64,000 bases of DNA from assembly GCF_923868895.1 (NCBI RefSeq), contig NZ_OV350343.1, positions 124,001-188,000 of the forward strand, written 5' to 3'. Below are positions 18,358 through 26,494 of this stretch, piece after piece. The stretch comes from Halomonas sp. TD01. Its GTDB lineage: Bacteria > Pseudomonadota > Gammaproteobacteria > Pseudomonadales > Halomonadaceae. Position numbers and translations under genes: made by a program. The number at the start of each line of letters is the position of its first letter. Within the stretch, counting starts at the first letter, position 1. The notes below the pieces were generated by a model. That model was given only the letters and a program-made list of their open reading frames with translations, had not been told where the DNA came from and did no database searches.

Positions 18358-19017
18358 ATGTTAGAGAAACTGCGCAAACAGCTGCAACAGCACTCTCCTC
18401 AACGACTAGACCACGTTGTGATGCCAGAGGCTGCCGTGCTGATGCCCATTGTTGAGCGTCCCTCGCCCACACTGCTGTTTACACGGCGAGCTAGCCATCT
18501 CAGCACTCACAGTGGCCAAGTTGCGTTTCCAGGTGGCAAACGCGAGGCCTGTGATGCCGATCTCTATGCTACGGCTCTTCGCGAGGCAGAAGAAGAGATT
18601 GCGCTAGCGCCCTCCTTTGTACAACCCTTGGGAAGGTTATCAGACGTTATTTCACTGCACGGCATACGAGTAACCCCATGGGTCGGTATTATCCCGCCAG
18701 ATTTACCTCTGGTAGCAGATCCCTCCGAACTAGACACTATTTTTGAAGTTCCCCTCAGCCATTTTCTAGACGATAAGCGCACCCACACCGATGTAATCAC
18801 GGTGGATGGCGTTGATCACTATGTACCCAGCTACCATGTCGATGGCCACGTCATTTGGGGGCTTTCTGCAATGATGCTGGTAGAACTGTTGGCGGAAGGT
18901 TTTGGTATGGCTATTGATCTCTACCGGCGCCCTCCTGGGGCGTTACGTCACTATCCTGAAAGAAGCAGCCGCCTGCCGAAAGCAGCTCGCATGCCGACTA
19001 AGAGAACCATAAAATGA
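18358..19017 (+). CDS. Nudix hydrolase, probable CoA pyrophosphatase (NudL-like)
   Basis: Probable coenzyme A pyrophosphatase, 219 residues. The family (UPF0035) segment LLFTRRASHLSTHSGQVAFPGG and the following Nudix helix ALREAEEEIAL are intact. NudL-type enzymes split CoA into phosphopantetheine and 3',5'-ADP. The C-terminus has a basic tail (about 20 residues) beyond the domain. Its TGA overlaps the next gene's ATG (4 nt), so it is translated together with the oxygenase and possibly the two-component genes after it. Confidence 0.88.
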   Translation: MLEKLRKQLQQHSPQRLDHVVMPEAAVLMPIVERPSPTLLFTRRASHLSTHSGQVAFPGGKREACDADLYATALREAEEEIALAPSFVQPLGRLSDVISLHGIRVTPWVGIIPPDLPLVADPSELDTIFEVPLSHFLDDKRTHTDVITVDGVDHYVPSYHVDGHVIWGLSAMMLVELLAEGFGMAIDLYRRPPGALRHYPERSSRLPKAARMPTKRTIK

Positions 19018-19697
19018 TTGCCTCTGCAGCGCCTAACTCCCCGGCACATAGCCCACCCGCGATCAACCCTATTGCCCATATTGCACTGGTTGATGCGCTC
19101 GTTGAGCAAGGTTGGTACGTGGGTAACAACGTAATAGACCTTCAACTTTGCCAAGCGCTGCATCGTGAGCTGCACCATATGGCTGAACATGATGTACTCG
19201 ATGAGGCGGGCATTGGCCGTGGCAAAGAGCATCACCTTCGCAAAGATATTCGCGGTGATGCCATTCACTGGTTGGATAGGGAAAGCGAAGCCCAACGCCG
19301 CTATCTTGACGCCATGGCAGAACTCCAGCAATCCCTCAATCAGGCGCTTTTCCTTGGGTTATTTGAGTACGAGGCACACTTTGCCCATTACCCCCCAGGC
19401 GCGTTTTATCAACGCCACCTGGATAGCTTCCGTGGGCGAGCCAACCGGGTTATTTCCACCGTCGGTTACCTAAACCCTCAGTGGCCCACGGATGGCGGCG
19501 GAGAGATGGTCATTTATCACCCTGACACCCCTACTCAGGAAGTCGCCCGAGTGATGCCTGAAGCCGGTACGTTTGCCTGCTTTTTATCCGAAACCATTCC
19601 CCATGAGGTGCTGCCCACTCAGCAGCCACGGGCCAGCATTGCCGGCTGGTTTAGGCGCAATGCCTCGCTGGGTGGTGTGCTCGACCCGGCGCGCTGA
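19014..19697 (+). CDS. 2-oxoglutarate/Fe(II) prolyl-hydroxylase-like dioxygenase
   Basis: Oxygen- and 2-oxoglutarate-dependent hydroxylase of 227 residues. The iron ligands are His135 and Asp137 (YQRHLDSF) and His197 (ETIPHEV); Arg206 should bind 2-oxoglutarate. HYPPGAFY before the HxD and the GGGEMVIY strand are typical of the SM-20/EGLN-like bacterial group, which includes the Pseudomonas prolyl hydroxylase that modifies EF-Tu. It overlaps the CoA pyrophosphatase gene by 4 nt and precedes the histidine kinase gene by 6 nt, so an oxygen-linked role in the same operon is likely. The target protein is not known. Confidence 0.88.
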   Translation: MIASAAPNSPAHSPPAINPIAHIALVDALVEQGWYVGNNVIDLQLCQALHRELHHMAEHDVLDEAGIGRGKEHHLRKDIRGDAIHWLDRESEAQRRYLDAMAELQQSLNQALFLGLFEYEAHFAHYPPGAFYQRHLDSFRGRANRVISTVGYLNPQWPTDGGGEMVIYHPDTPTQEVARVMPEAGTFACFLSETIPHEVLPTQQPRASIAGWFRRNASLGGVLDPAR

Positions 19698-19703
19698 ATC
19701 GCT

Positions 19704-21239
19704 ATGGATACCGTTAACGAAGCTACACTAAACGCCAGGATCAAGGCACTGGAAGCACAAAACGCAGCGTTGGAAGAAGAGAAGCGTCATTATCAGTGGC
19801 TGGCAGAAAGTACCACTGATCTGATATCTCGCCATGCTCGTGACGGTACTTTTTTATATGCCTCCCAGGCCGCGCGAGATTTACTGGGCTACGAACCGGA
19901 AGAGCTGATTGGCGTGTCGGCGTATCAGCTGTTCCATCCCGCCGATTTAAGCGATCTACTGAACAAATCACCTCGGGTCTACTATCACGATGGTTTTTAT
20001 CAGCAAACGTATCGGTTTCGGGCTAAAGCAGGCCACTATGTTTGGTTTGAGACCACCAGCCGAACCCGCCGAGATGCTGCCACAGGTGAGCTAATTGATA
20101 TTTTATGTGTCTCTCGGGACGTGAGCCGGCGAGTTCATGCCGAAGCAACGCGAGAGCGCTTAGCCCAGGTGGTCGAATCTACCACCGACTACGTGCTCTT
20201 TTTAGGGCCTAACCAGCATATTTTCAGCGCCAACGAAGCAGCTCGACGCTGTTTCTCACTCCCACGAGATGCAATGCAAGTTGACCTATCAGCGCTTTAT
20301 CAAGCTGACTCATTGGCACTACTGGAACAGGTGGTATTCCCTGCCGTTGAACGCTATGGCTCCTGGAGCGGCGAGCTAGAAATGCTCAGCGCGAACGGCT
20401 CCGTTCCCGTGCTTAGTGTCGTGCTTACTCACCGCAGCCGAGGGGCGGAGCCTGGGCACTTCGCACTAATTAATCGCGATATTAGCGTGCGTAAAGCTGC
20501 CGAAGCTCAGGCACGTCGGCACCAGGAACAAATTGCCCACGCCAACCGGTTAGCCGCCGCTGGAGAGCTTGCGTCTAATATTGCCCACGAACTCAACCAG
20601 CCCCTAGGCGCTATCGCCAACTACACCAGCGGTGCTCTTTTGAAAGCGAAGCACACGCCAAACTTGCCCGCTAGCGAGCTACAGTTGCCACTGGCCCGCA
20701 TTGACGAGCAGGTGCAGCGTCTTGCCCAGCGACTCCGCCATATGCGCAGCTTTGTGCGTAAGCGAAGCCACTGCGTCAGGCCCCTGGTGCTTGAACAGGT
20801 CATTGCCGCCGCCTTTCAACTGTGTGACTGGCAGTATAAGCAAGCATCTGTTCAACTTACCCAACAGCTGCCGCACGGGTTGCCACGTATTTATGCGGAC
20901 CCTATTGCCCTTGAGCAAGTAATCGTTAACCTATTGCTCAATGCGCTAACCGCTAGCCGTGACACCCTCGGCGCCAGTCAGGTCATCGTATCCGCGCAAA
21001 AAAGCGGCAATCGGCAGTTGACCCTTAGCGTTGAAGACCAAGGTCCAGGTGTAGCGCCAGCCCACCAAGACACTATTTTTGATGCCTTTTTCACCACGCG
21101 CGATGAAGGGTTGGGAATGGGGCTCGCAATTAGCCGTTCGCTAATGGAAAGCATGGGGGGTGCGCTTACTCTACGCCCTAAGCAAAGCGTGAAAGGCGCA
21201 TGTTTTGATATAACACTTCGCACAGAAACAAGCGCATGA
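19704..21239 (+). CDS. PAS-domain sensor histidine kinase
   Basis: Soluble two-component sensor of 511 residues without obvious membrane helices. A short N-terminal coiled coil (residues 5-30) leads into two PAS domains (about 30-145 and 150-265). The dimerisation/phosphoacceptor helix has His295 in SNIAHELNQPLGAI. The ATPase domain shows the N-box (VIVNLLLNALTAS), G1 (EDQGPGV) and G2 (GLGMGLAIS). The organisation is like FixL or TtrS/DctB-type kinases. The stop overlaps the response regulator start by 4 nt. A heme-binding PAS cannot be recognised with confidence, so the signal is unknown. Confidence 0.93.
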   Translation: MDTVNEATLNARIKALEAQNAALEEEKRHYQWLAESTTDLISRHARDGTFLYASQAARDLLGYEPEELIGVSAYQLFHPADLSDLLNKSPRVYYHDGFYQQTYRFRAKAGHYVWFETTSRTRRDAATGELIDILCVSRDVSRRVHAEATRERLAQVVESTTDYVLFLGPNQHIFSANEAARRCFSLPRDAMQVDLSALYQADSLALLEQVVFPAVERYGSWSGELEMLSANGSVPVLSVVLTHRSRGAEPGHFALINRDISVRKAAEAQARRHQEQIAHANRLAAAGELASNIAHELNQPLGAIANYTSGALLKAKHTPNLPASELQLPLARIDEQVQRLAQRLRHMRSFVRKRSHCVRPLVLEQVIAAAFQLCDWQYKQASVQLTQQLPHGLPRIYADPIALEQVIVNLLLNALTASRDTLGASQVIVSAQKSGNRQLTLSVEDQGPGVAPAHQDTIFDAFFTTRDEGLGMGLAISRSLMESMGGALTLRPKQSVKGACFDITLRTETSA

Positions 21240-21940
21240 TCGCGCAATCAGTGCATCACCAGGGGCCAGTAATGACCAGCAGTGTTGAACGAAAATCTAC
21301 CGCCATTATTGCGGTTGTTGATGATGATCAGGCACTGCGCGAATCGCTGGTTTGGCTGCTCGAGTCAGTCGGATTAACCGCTCAGGCGTTTCACGGCGGC
21401 GAGCAATTCTTAGCTAACCAACATGATGAACTAGGCGCGCTACTGCTTGATGTTCGTATGCCGGGAATGAGTGGTCTTCAAGTGCAGCAACAGCTGGTTG
21501 ATCAAGGCGCTTCCCTGCCCGTCATTATGATGACAGGGCATGGTGATGTTCCTATGGCGGTGGCTGCACTGAAAAATGGCGCTTTTGACTTTATCGAAAA
21601 GCCGTTTAACCATCAGCAGTTGATTGACAGCGTGCAACAGGCGTTAGGCAGCGCCCATCAACAGCGGCGGGCTAAACAACAGCTGGCACTGCTGCGGGCA
21701 CGCTACCAATCCCTACGCCCGAAAGAGCAGCGCATTGTGATTCATGTAGCAGAAGGCATGACCAGTCGTGAAATTGCCGAACACATGGCAGTTAGTGGTA
21801 AAACCGTCGAGGTCTACCGGCTAAGAGCAATGAAGGCCATGCACGCTGCAAATTTGGCAGAGCTGGTGCGTCAAGCGGTGGCGTTAGAGCTCGTTTCTCC
21901 GCTCAGCGCCACCCATATTGATAGCGAACAACCTAGCTAA
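21236..21940 (+). CDS. FixJ-type response regulator (receiver + LuxR HTH)
   Basis: Output partner of the preceding kinase. The receiver domain has acidic residues VVDDD, phosphoacceptor Asp72 (LLLDVRMPG), Thr in MMTGHGDV and Lys in IEKPF. A LuxR/FixJ helix-turn-helix follows (LRPKEQRIVIHVAEGMTSREIAEHM). 234 residues from the ATG at 21236; a second ATG at 21272 with an AGGGG upstream would trim 12 residues. The target genes are not evident. The last 8 nt overlap the convergent L,D-transpeptidase gene. Confidence 0.92.
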   Translation: MIAQSVHHQGPVMTSSVERKSTAIIAVVDDDQALRESLVWLLESVGLTAQAFHGGEQFLANQHDELGALLLDVRMPGMSGLQVQQQLVDQGASLPVIMMTGHGDVPMAVAALKNGAFDFIEKPFNHQQLIDSVQQALGSAHQQRRAKQQLALLRARYQSLRPKEQRIVIHVAEGMTSREIAEHMAVSGKTVEVYRLRAMKAMHAANLAELVRQAVALELVSPLSATHIDSEQPS

Positions 21941-22898
21941 GTGGAACAATCTGGCCATTGGCTGTTTCCAGCACATTACGCACCTGCTCGTAATCAATGC
22001 TGTGTTCATCACCTTCATGGGCCTCAATTAGACTGACCACTTCTAGCAGCGTTTCCATACCGAAACTCTGCTCATCCGTGGGCGTAAAAGCCTGAACATA
22101 GGCGTTACCGTTACTACCCCAGCCCACCTTGACAGGTGTGTCGATAATATTCACCTGCGTGCCTACCGGAATGCGCCAGAACACAGACTCAATGTCTTCT
22201 GGGTGCATACGAATACAGCCCCGGCTAGCGCGCATGCCAATACCGTCGGGCTGATTAGTGCCATGAATGAGGTAGCCTGGGATATCCAACAAAATAGCGT
22301 ATTGCCCTAAAGGATTATCCTCACCTGGCGGAACCACTGCTGGCGCAGGATCGCCGCGCTGGGCAGCTTCTCGGCGAATAGATTCAGGTGGGTACCATGC
22401 AGGATTCTCCAGGCGCATGGTGGTCTTAGTAATGCCCAGCGGCGTGTTGAACGCATCGCGTCCAATTCCAATGGGATAGGTCTCTACCCGTGGCGCTTTG
22501 CCCTCTTCCACCTCTGGATAATAATAGAGACGTAGCTCAGCGACATTAATCACAATGCCAGTCCGCGGCTCGTCCGGCAGAATATATTGGCCGGGAATCG
22601 TCACCTCAGTCCCTTCGCCTGGTATCCAGATACTCGTATCCGGATTAGCCATACGAATCTCTTCGTAACCCACATTATGCTCACGGGCGATGTCGAGCAG
22701 GGTATCCTCTTTTTTTGCCGCAACGGTATACATCTCGCCCACCATATTACCCTCATCAGGGAGCAAAAAGTGGCCTTTGGGTAACTCGCTCTCACTGGCA
22801 ACAGCACCGGATGCAAACAGCCAAGCACCCAGGGCGACGCTGCTAGCCCACAATTTTTTAACCTGTTGAAGCGTTTGATACCGCGCGATAAACGTCAT
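21933..22898 (-). CDS. L,D-transpeptidase with LysM domain (YkuD/ErfK family)
   Basis: Periplasmic peptidoglycan L,D-transpeptidase, 321 residues. It begins with a signal peptide (cleavage near ASGAVA-SE). A LysM peptidoglycan-binding motif (YTVAAKKEDTLLDIAREHNVGYEEIRMANP) precedes the YkuD domain, whose catalytic centre is His212 (IHGTNQ) and Cys228 (SRGCIRM). E. coli relatives (YbiS, ErfK, YcfS) attach Braun lipoprotein to peptidoglycan; others make 3-3 crosslinks. It has its own upstream region. The acceptor cannot be told from this sequence. Confidence 0.93.
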   Translation of the reverse strand: MTFIARYQTLQQVKKLWASSVALGAWLFASGAVASESELPKGHFLLPDEGNMVGEMYTVAAKKEDTLLDIAREHNVGYEEIRMANPDTSIWIPGEGTEVTIPGQYILPDEPRTGIVINVAELRLYYYPEVEEGKAPRVETYPIGIGRDAFNTPLGITKTTMRLENPAWYPPESIRREAAQRGDPAPAVVPPGEDNPLGQYAILLDIPGYLIHGTNQPDGIGMRASRGCIRMHPEDIESVFWRIPVGTQVNIIDTPVKVGWGSNGNAYVQAFTPTDEQSFGMETLLEVVSLIEAHEGDEHSIDYEQVRNVLETANGQIVPLS

Positions 22899-23378
22899 GG
22901 GGTCTCCTTTATTATATGACCCAAGGCACTATCTGCTGTGAGGCAGTCTGCTGTGGGGGATTTGCGTACGAATATGGACAAGGGGTCTGGATGGGTCAAT
23001 TCGACAGACTGTCGCAGTAATCTCATTGCCCAACGTGAATGGGACATTTCGCTGAGGGTGATTTTAACGTTTATTAATAAATCTAACACGTCCTGGTTTA
23101 ACGCTGACGCGCATTTGAATTGATCTTAATTAAGAGTTCTTTATTAGCATTGCAATACAGCGCGCAGCACCTACCTTTATAAGTGCCTGCGCACAGCAAC
23201 GTGTGGGGCCTCACTCATCACCAACAGGAACAGTAGCGCCACCTGATAGAAGGAACCTACCGGGTAGAGTTGGCCAGCAAGGAGCATGAAGGATGCCAAC
23301 CAGTTTACCGCTACGACGTTACTTAGGGATTAACAGGTCAACTGTTAACGCCTTTATTGACATGCAAGGAGCAAAACG
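22899..23378. other. 480-nt intergenic region with a structured leader for the PRC-barrel gene
   Basis: Between divergent genes. A hairpin with arms GCGCAGCAC (23162-23170) and GTGCCTGCGC (23183-23192, one bulge) and a perfect dyad TTAACAG/CTGTTAA (23330-23348) lie upstream of the PRC-barrel ATG. Several AAGGA motifs and a 15-codon reading frame (23286-23333) are present, but its ribosome site is only one base from the ATG, so I do not call it a gene. The region may hold a long regulated 5' leader; no known riboswitch was recognised. Confidence 0.4.
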
Positions 23379-23852
23379 ATGAAAACGACTTTCCTCAGCA
23401 CGCTGGTTATTCCTACATTTATTGCAGTCGCTGGTGTTGCCCACGCAAGTGATGACAATCAGACCGGTATGGAAGCCTCTTATTTGACCCAAGCGCCGCA
23501 GGGCACTTTCTACTCAGATTCTCTAACGGGCAATCAAGTAAGAAGCAGCGTTGAAAACAATGAAGACATCGGCACAATTAACGACTTAATCATCGATGAA
23601 GATGGGCAAATTAATGCCGTCGTTGTAGGCGTGGGTGGTTTCCTGGGTATGGGCGAAAAAGATGTCGCCATCGAATGGGATTCGCTTGAGCTTACCAAGG
23701 ATGAAGATGGCGAAGATTACGTTATATCGGTAAATGCCTCCGAAGATGCTCTTAAAAACGCTGAAGAGTACAAACGTAACGATGACAATGAAACCGAACG
23801 TGATACTGAGCTTAATAACAGCGAGAGTGACGATAAGCTTAAAAACGAGTAA
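23379..23852 (+). CDS. Exported PRC-barrel domain protein
   Basis: Small secreted protein of 157 residues with a Sec signal peptide (ending GVAHA-SD). A PRC-barrel fold spans about residues 45-125, with NNEDIGTINDLIIDEDGQINAVVVGVGG and the LGMGEKDVAIEWD segment. The tail is Asp/Glu/Asn/Lys-rich and very hydrophilic, as in other halophile envelope proteins. AAGGAG lies eight bases before the ATG. Function of periplasmic PRC-barrel proteins is not settled; a stress or envelope role is a guess. A terminator follows. Confidence 0.88.
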   Translation: MKTTFLSTLVIPTFIAVAGVAHASDDNQTGMEASYLTQAPQGTFYSDSLTGNQVRSSVENNEDIGTINDLIIDEDGQINAVVVGVGGFLGMGEKDVAIEWDSLELTKDEDGEDYVISVNASEDALKNAEEYKRNDDNETERDTELNNSESDDKLKNE

Positions 23853-23923
23853 TGCGTGCGGTTAGCGCGGTTCTCGCGAGCGAGACTTTCTCGCTGAATT
23901 AGCAGTTCGTACCCACTGTTACA

Positions 23924-23951
23924 GGGCCTTGCCTAACCGCAAGGCCCTTTT
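23924..23951 (+). terminator. Rho-independent terminator after the PRC-barrel gene
   Basis: A 9-bp perfect stem (GGGCCTTGC/GCAAGGCCC) with a 6-nt loop is followed by TTTT. A smaller AGCGAGA/TCTCGCT hairpin lies at 23879-23895. Confidence 0.85.
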
Positions 23952-23990
23952 CGTGAGTGCTTTGAGCGGCTGTTACTTAAAAAGAGCATA

Positions 23991-24019
23991 AAAAAGCGCT
24001 GCATTATGCAGCGCTTTTT
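23991..24019. terminator. Bidirectional terminator between PRC-barrel and OsmC genes
   Basis: A 13-bp perfect inverted repeat with a 3-nt loop has A5 on the left arm and T5 on the right, so it can terminate transcripts from both strands. It serves the OsmC-family gene that ends at 24040 and backs up the terminator at 23924. Confidence 0.85.
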
Positions 24020-24039
24020 GGCGTTATCTGACGTTCGAA

Positions 24040-24462
24040 TCAACCCTTCAATTTTGCGTCCATAGTAATGTCGGCATTTAATACTTTGGAAACAGGGCAG
24101 TTCGCTTTAGCGGTTTCGGCGGCTTCTTGGAAGGCTGCGTCATCGGCACCGCTTACACTGGCCACAACATCCAAATGAATATTGGAAATATCAAAGCCTT
24201 CTGCGCTCTGTGAAAGCGTTACACGAGCATTGGTATCAATAGCCTCAGCGGTAAAACCTTTCTCTCCAAGAATCATAGAAAGCGCCATTGAAAAACAGCT
24301 TGCATGGGCGGCGCCAATTAACTCTTCCGGATTAGTGCCAGGCTCACCTTCAAAGCGCTGCTTGAACGAATAGCCAGCATCCAATGCTCCACTTTCCGTC
24401 GCTACTTTGCCTTGACCATCTTTAAGTCCACCTTCCCAGCGTGCGCTTGCTTTACTATCCAT
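24040..24462 (-). CDS. OsmC-family peroxiredoxin
   Basis: Thiol peroxidase of the OsmC family, 140 residues. Two redox-active cysteines are present: Cys56 in AAHASCFSMALS and the second in AKANCPVSKVL. GTNPEELIGAAHA is typical of the OsmC branch, distinct from the Ohr protein at 33803. These enzymes reduce organic hydroperoxides in the cytoplasm. Ribosome site AAGGAG lies before the ATG. Monocistronic, with its own terminator. Confidence 0.92.
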   Translation of the reverse strand: MDSKASARWEGGLKDGQGKVATESGALDAGYSFKQRFEGEPGTNPEELIGAAHASCFSMALSMILGEKGFTAEAIDTNARVTLSQSAEGFDISNIHLDVVASVSGADDAAFQEAAETAKANCPVSKVLNADITMDAKLKG

Positions 24463-24567
24463 TGCGTTCTCCTTTCCTTTGATAGTTAGCGTAAACTCGT
24501 TTTAAGGACGCAAACACTACGTCCGCCAACTCAATCAGCGTAGCTGATTCTATCGCCGCTGCCGAAT

Positions 24568-25455
24568 TTACTCGGCAGACAGACTGTCTAATTGTGCAGC
24601 TACATCACGTTCTGTACTGCTTTGCTCTGTAATGCCCTGCAGTGATCGAATGGAACGCTCTCCACGCTCTTCAAAAGAGTCGTTAAGATCGATCCTTAAC
24701 TCAACGCGGCGATTGTCCGCTCGTCCTTCAGGCGTGTCATTGGAAGCCAACGGCCTAGTATCAGCGAAGCCTTGTATCATCAGTCGCTCTGGCGTTAGCT
24801 CTTCAGTGGCAACAAGCACGTTTGCAACAGAAGACGCACGCAACGCGGACAAATCCCAGTTACTTCGAAAACGGGACGTGCGGATAGGCACGTTGTCCGT
24901 ATGCCCCTCAATTGAAACCGTTCCGGTGACAGCGGCTAATACCGTTGCCAGCTCTTCCAGCAGATCAGCAAACGCGGGCATGACATCGGCGTTACCGGAG
25001 CCAAATGTGCCCTGCTCAGAAATCCTGACGACCACGCGAAACTGATCGACCTCAATGTCGGCAACACCTTCTAACGACGATGCTTTAAGCAAATCTTCGA
25101 GACTAGCGGCCACTTGAAGGGTTCGCTGCTGTCGTTGTACATCCAGCATGCTACGCATGGATTCCAACTGTGGTTGCTGCTGGGTAGTTCGTTGTCGCAC
25201 TTCGTCTAACAAGGTGCGGTCAGGTACTGCTGGAGAAAACTGCTGGAATACCGCACTGGTCCCCATAGGGATTTGGGTAGCCTCAACATCGCGCTGCACG
25301 CCGAAGGCTTTTGATAGCTCCTCCGCCACACGGCGAAACTTTTCAGCATCAATTTCTGCAAACGACAATAGCAACACAAAAAAGCATAACAATAGCGACA
25401 TTAAATCCGCGTATGTCACCATCCAAGCAGGAATATTGGTCTGTTTTTGCGCCAT
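24568..25455 (-). CDS. pomB: Flagellar stator protein PomB/MotB
   Basis: Peptidoglycan-anchored stator subunit, 295 residues. One membrane helix near the N-terminus holds the ion-binding Asp17 in AWMVTYADLMSLLLCFFVLLL; this closely matches Vibrio PomB, including the Cys in the helix, and points to sodium coupling. The C-terminal OmpA-like domain has GHTDNVPI and NRRVELRI. Only 3 nt separate it from the pomA stop, so the two are co-translated. Sodium coupling is inferred from similarity and fits a halophile. Confidence 0.93.
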   Translation of the reverse strand: MAQKQTNIPAWMVTYADLMSLLLCFFVLLLSFAEIDAEKFRRVAEELSKAFGVQRDVEATQIPMGTSAVFQQFSPAVPDRTLLDEVRQRTTQQQPQLESMRSMLDVQRQQRTLQVAASLEDLLKASSLEGVADIEVDQFRVVVRISEQGTFGSGNADVMPAFADLLEELATVLAAVTGTVSIEGHTDNVPIRTSRFRSNWDLSALRASSVANVLVATEELTPERLMIQGFADTRPLASNDTPEGRADNRRVELRIDLNDSFEERGERSIRSLQGITEQSSTERDVAAQLDSLSAE

Positions 25456-25458
25456 GGA

Positions 25459-26247
25459 TTACGTTCGCTCGCCAGCAGGGCCGGTTTCACCTGAGCCTGG
25501 CAAGCCACGGTGCTCAGGGGGCAAATAGATGGTCAGCATTTGCTCAAGCACTCGTGGATTTTTATCGCTCTTAATGGCAATCAGCGCGTCGATCCACAGC
25601 TCCTGCATTTTGGCTTCCTGGTTCATCCGCACCCATAGTTTTTGAGCGATCGGGTTGGCGATCATCGTTGCAATCATTGCACCATATAAGGTGGTTAACA
25701 GAGCAACCGCCATAGCAGGCCCAATTAAAGAAGGGTCGCCCATATTGGAAAGCATTTGTACCAAGCCTACCAGGGTGCCAATCATTCCCATCGCGGGAGA
25801 CACTTCACCTAACGCCGAAAATACTTGGCCGCCAGCTTCGTTTCGTTCCAGCGTCAGCAGGCGCTCTTTTTCCATCATGTCTTTAATCATTTCGGCGCTG
25901 TAGCCGTCGGCCAACATTTGTAGGCCTTTCTTAAGAAACGGAGAATTCACCTCTCGGCTTTCTAACGCAATCATCCCCTCACGGCGGGCAACTTTCGCCA
26001 GCTCGACTAATTCATCGATACTTGCTTGAACGCTAGGCAACTGGAATTTAAACGCCCGCGCCGCCGCTTTTAAGGCAAATTTAAATTGGGTGATACTAAA
26101 CTTCGCCAACACAACAAACAGGCTTCCCCCGACCACTAGCAGCAACCCCGTCGGGTTCATAAACACCTCAGGCGAAGTGCCCATGATTACAGAGGCCCCC
26201 ACTAACACAGCAGCCCCTACCAAACCTATTAGCGTTGCGAGATCCAC
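25459..26247 (-). CDS. pomA: Flagellar stator protein PomA/MotA
   Basis: Four-helix stator subunit of 262 residues that forms the ion channel with PomB. Start is GTG at 26247 with GAGGGAAGG upstream. The opening MDLATLIGLVGAAVLVG, the MMEKERLLTLERNEAGGQVFSALGEVSPAMGMIGTLVGLVQML core and the terminal PPEHRG match the PomA/MotC branch rather than proton-type MotA. The cytoplasmic loop with charged residues (around 85-150) is where the rotor is contacted. No other flagellar gene is in the window. Confidence 0.93.
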   Translation of the reverse strand: MDLATLIGLVGAAVLVGASVIMGTSPEVFMNPTGLLLVVGGSLFVVLAKFSITQFKFALKAAARAFKFQLPSVQASIDELVELAKVARREGMIALESREVNSPFLKKGLQMLADGYSAEMIKDMMEKERLLTLERNEAGGQVFSALGEVSPAMGMIGTLVGLVQMLSNMGDPSLIGPAMAVALLTTLYGAMIATMIANPIAQKLWVRMNQEAKMQELWIDALIAIKSDKNPRVLEQMLTIYLPPEHRGLPGSGETGPAGERT

Positions 26248-26295
26248 GGCCTTCCCTCAAGAATGTAAAAAAATGCTAACTAGCGATTTGCCGAG

Positions 26296-26324
26296 ACAGT
26301 AGAGTTTCCTTGCAACAGCGTCAA
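26296..26324 (-). promoter_or_regulatory. Sigma70-type promoter for pomAB
   Basis: On the minus strand TTGACG (26324-26319), a 17-nt spacer and TACTGT (26301-26296) lie about 50 nt before the pomA GTG. No FliA (sigma28) pattern was found nearby. Confidence 0.5.
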
Positions 26325-26494
26325 CGCCAAATCGATAACGTTACACAGATTGACAAACGCACTAACTCTTTTTTAGCAAACGCTGATGCACGGGCAGTCT
26401 TGGGTATTCGCTTTCCAACGCTTTATCGCTAAGCTGAGCAACTCTATGGCACTCACCACGTGGATGGTCGCCGCAATTAATCTAAGGACACATC

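Noticed and set aside
19704..20500. Heme PAS domain like FixL
   Set aside because: A FixL-like heme His could not be assigned. The HDG motif near residue 95 of the first PAS domain occurs in ordinary PAS domains, so oxygen sensing by this kinase is not claimed.
23286..23333. 15-codon leader peptide before the PRC-barrel gene
   Set aside because: Ribosome site lies one base from the ATG and nothing in its composition shows conservation; noted only as part of the leader region.
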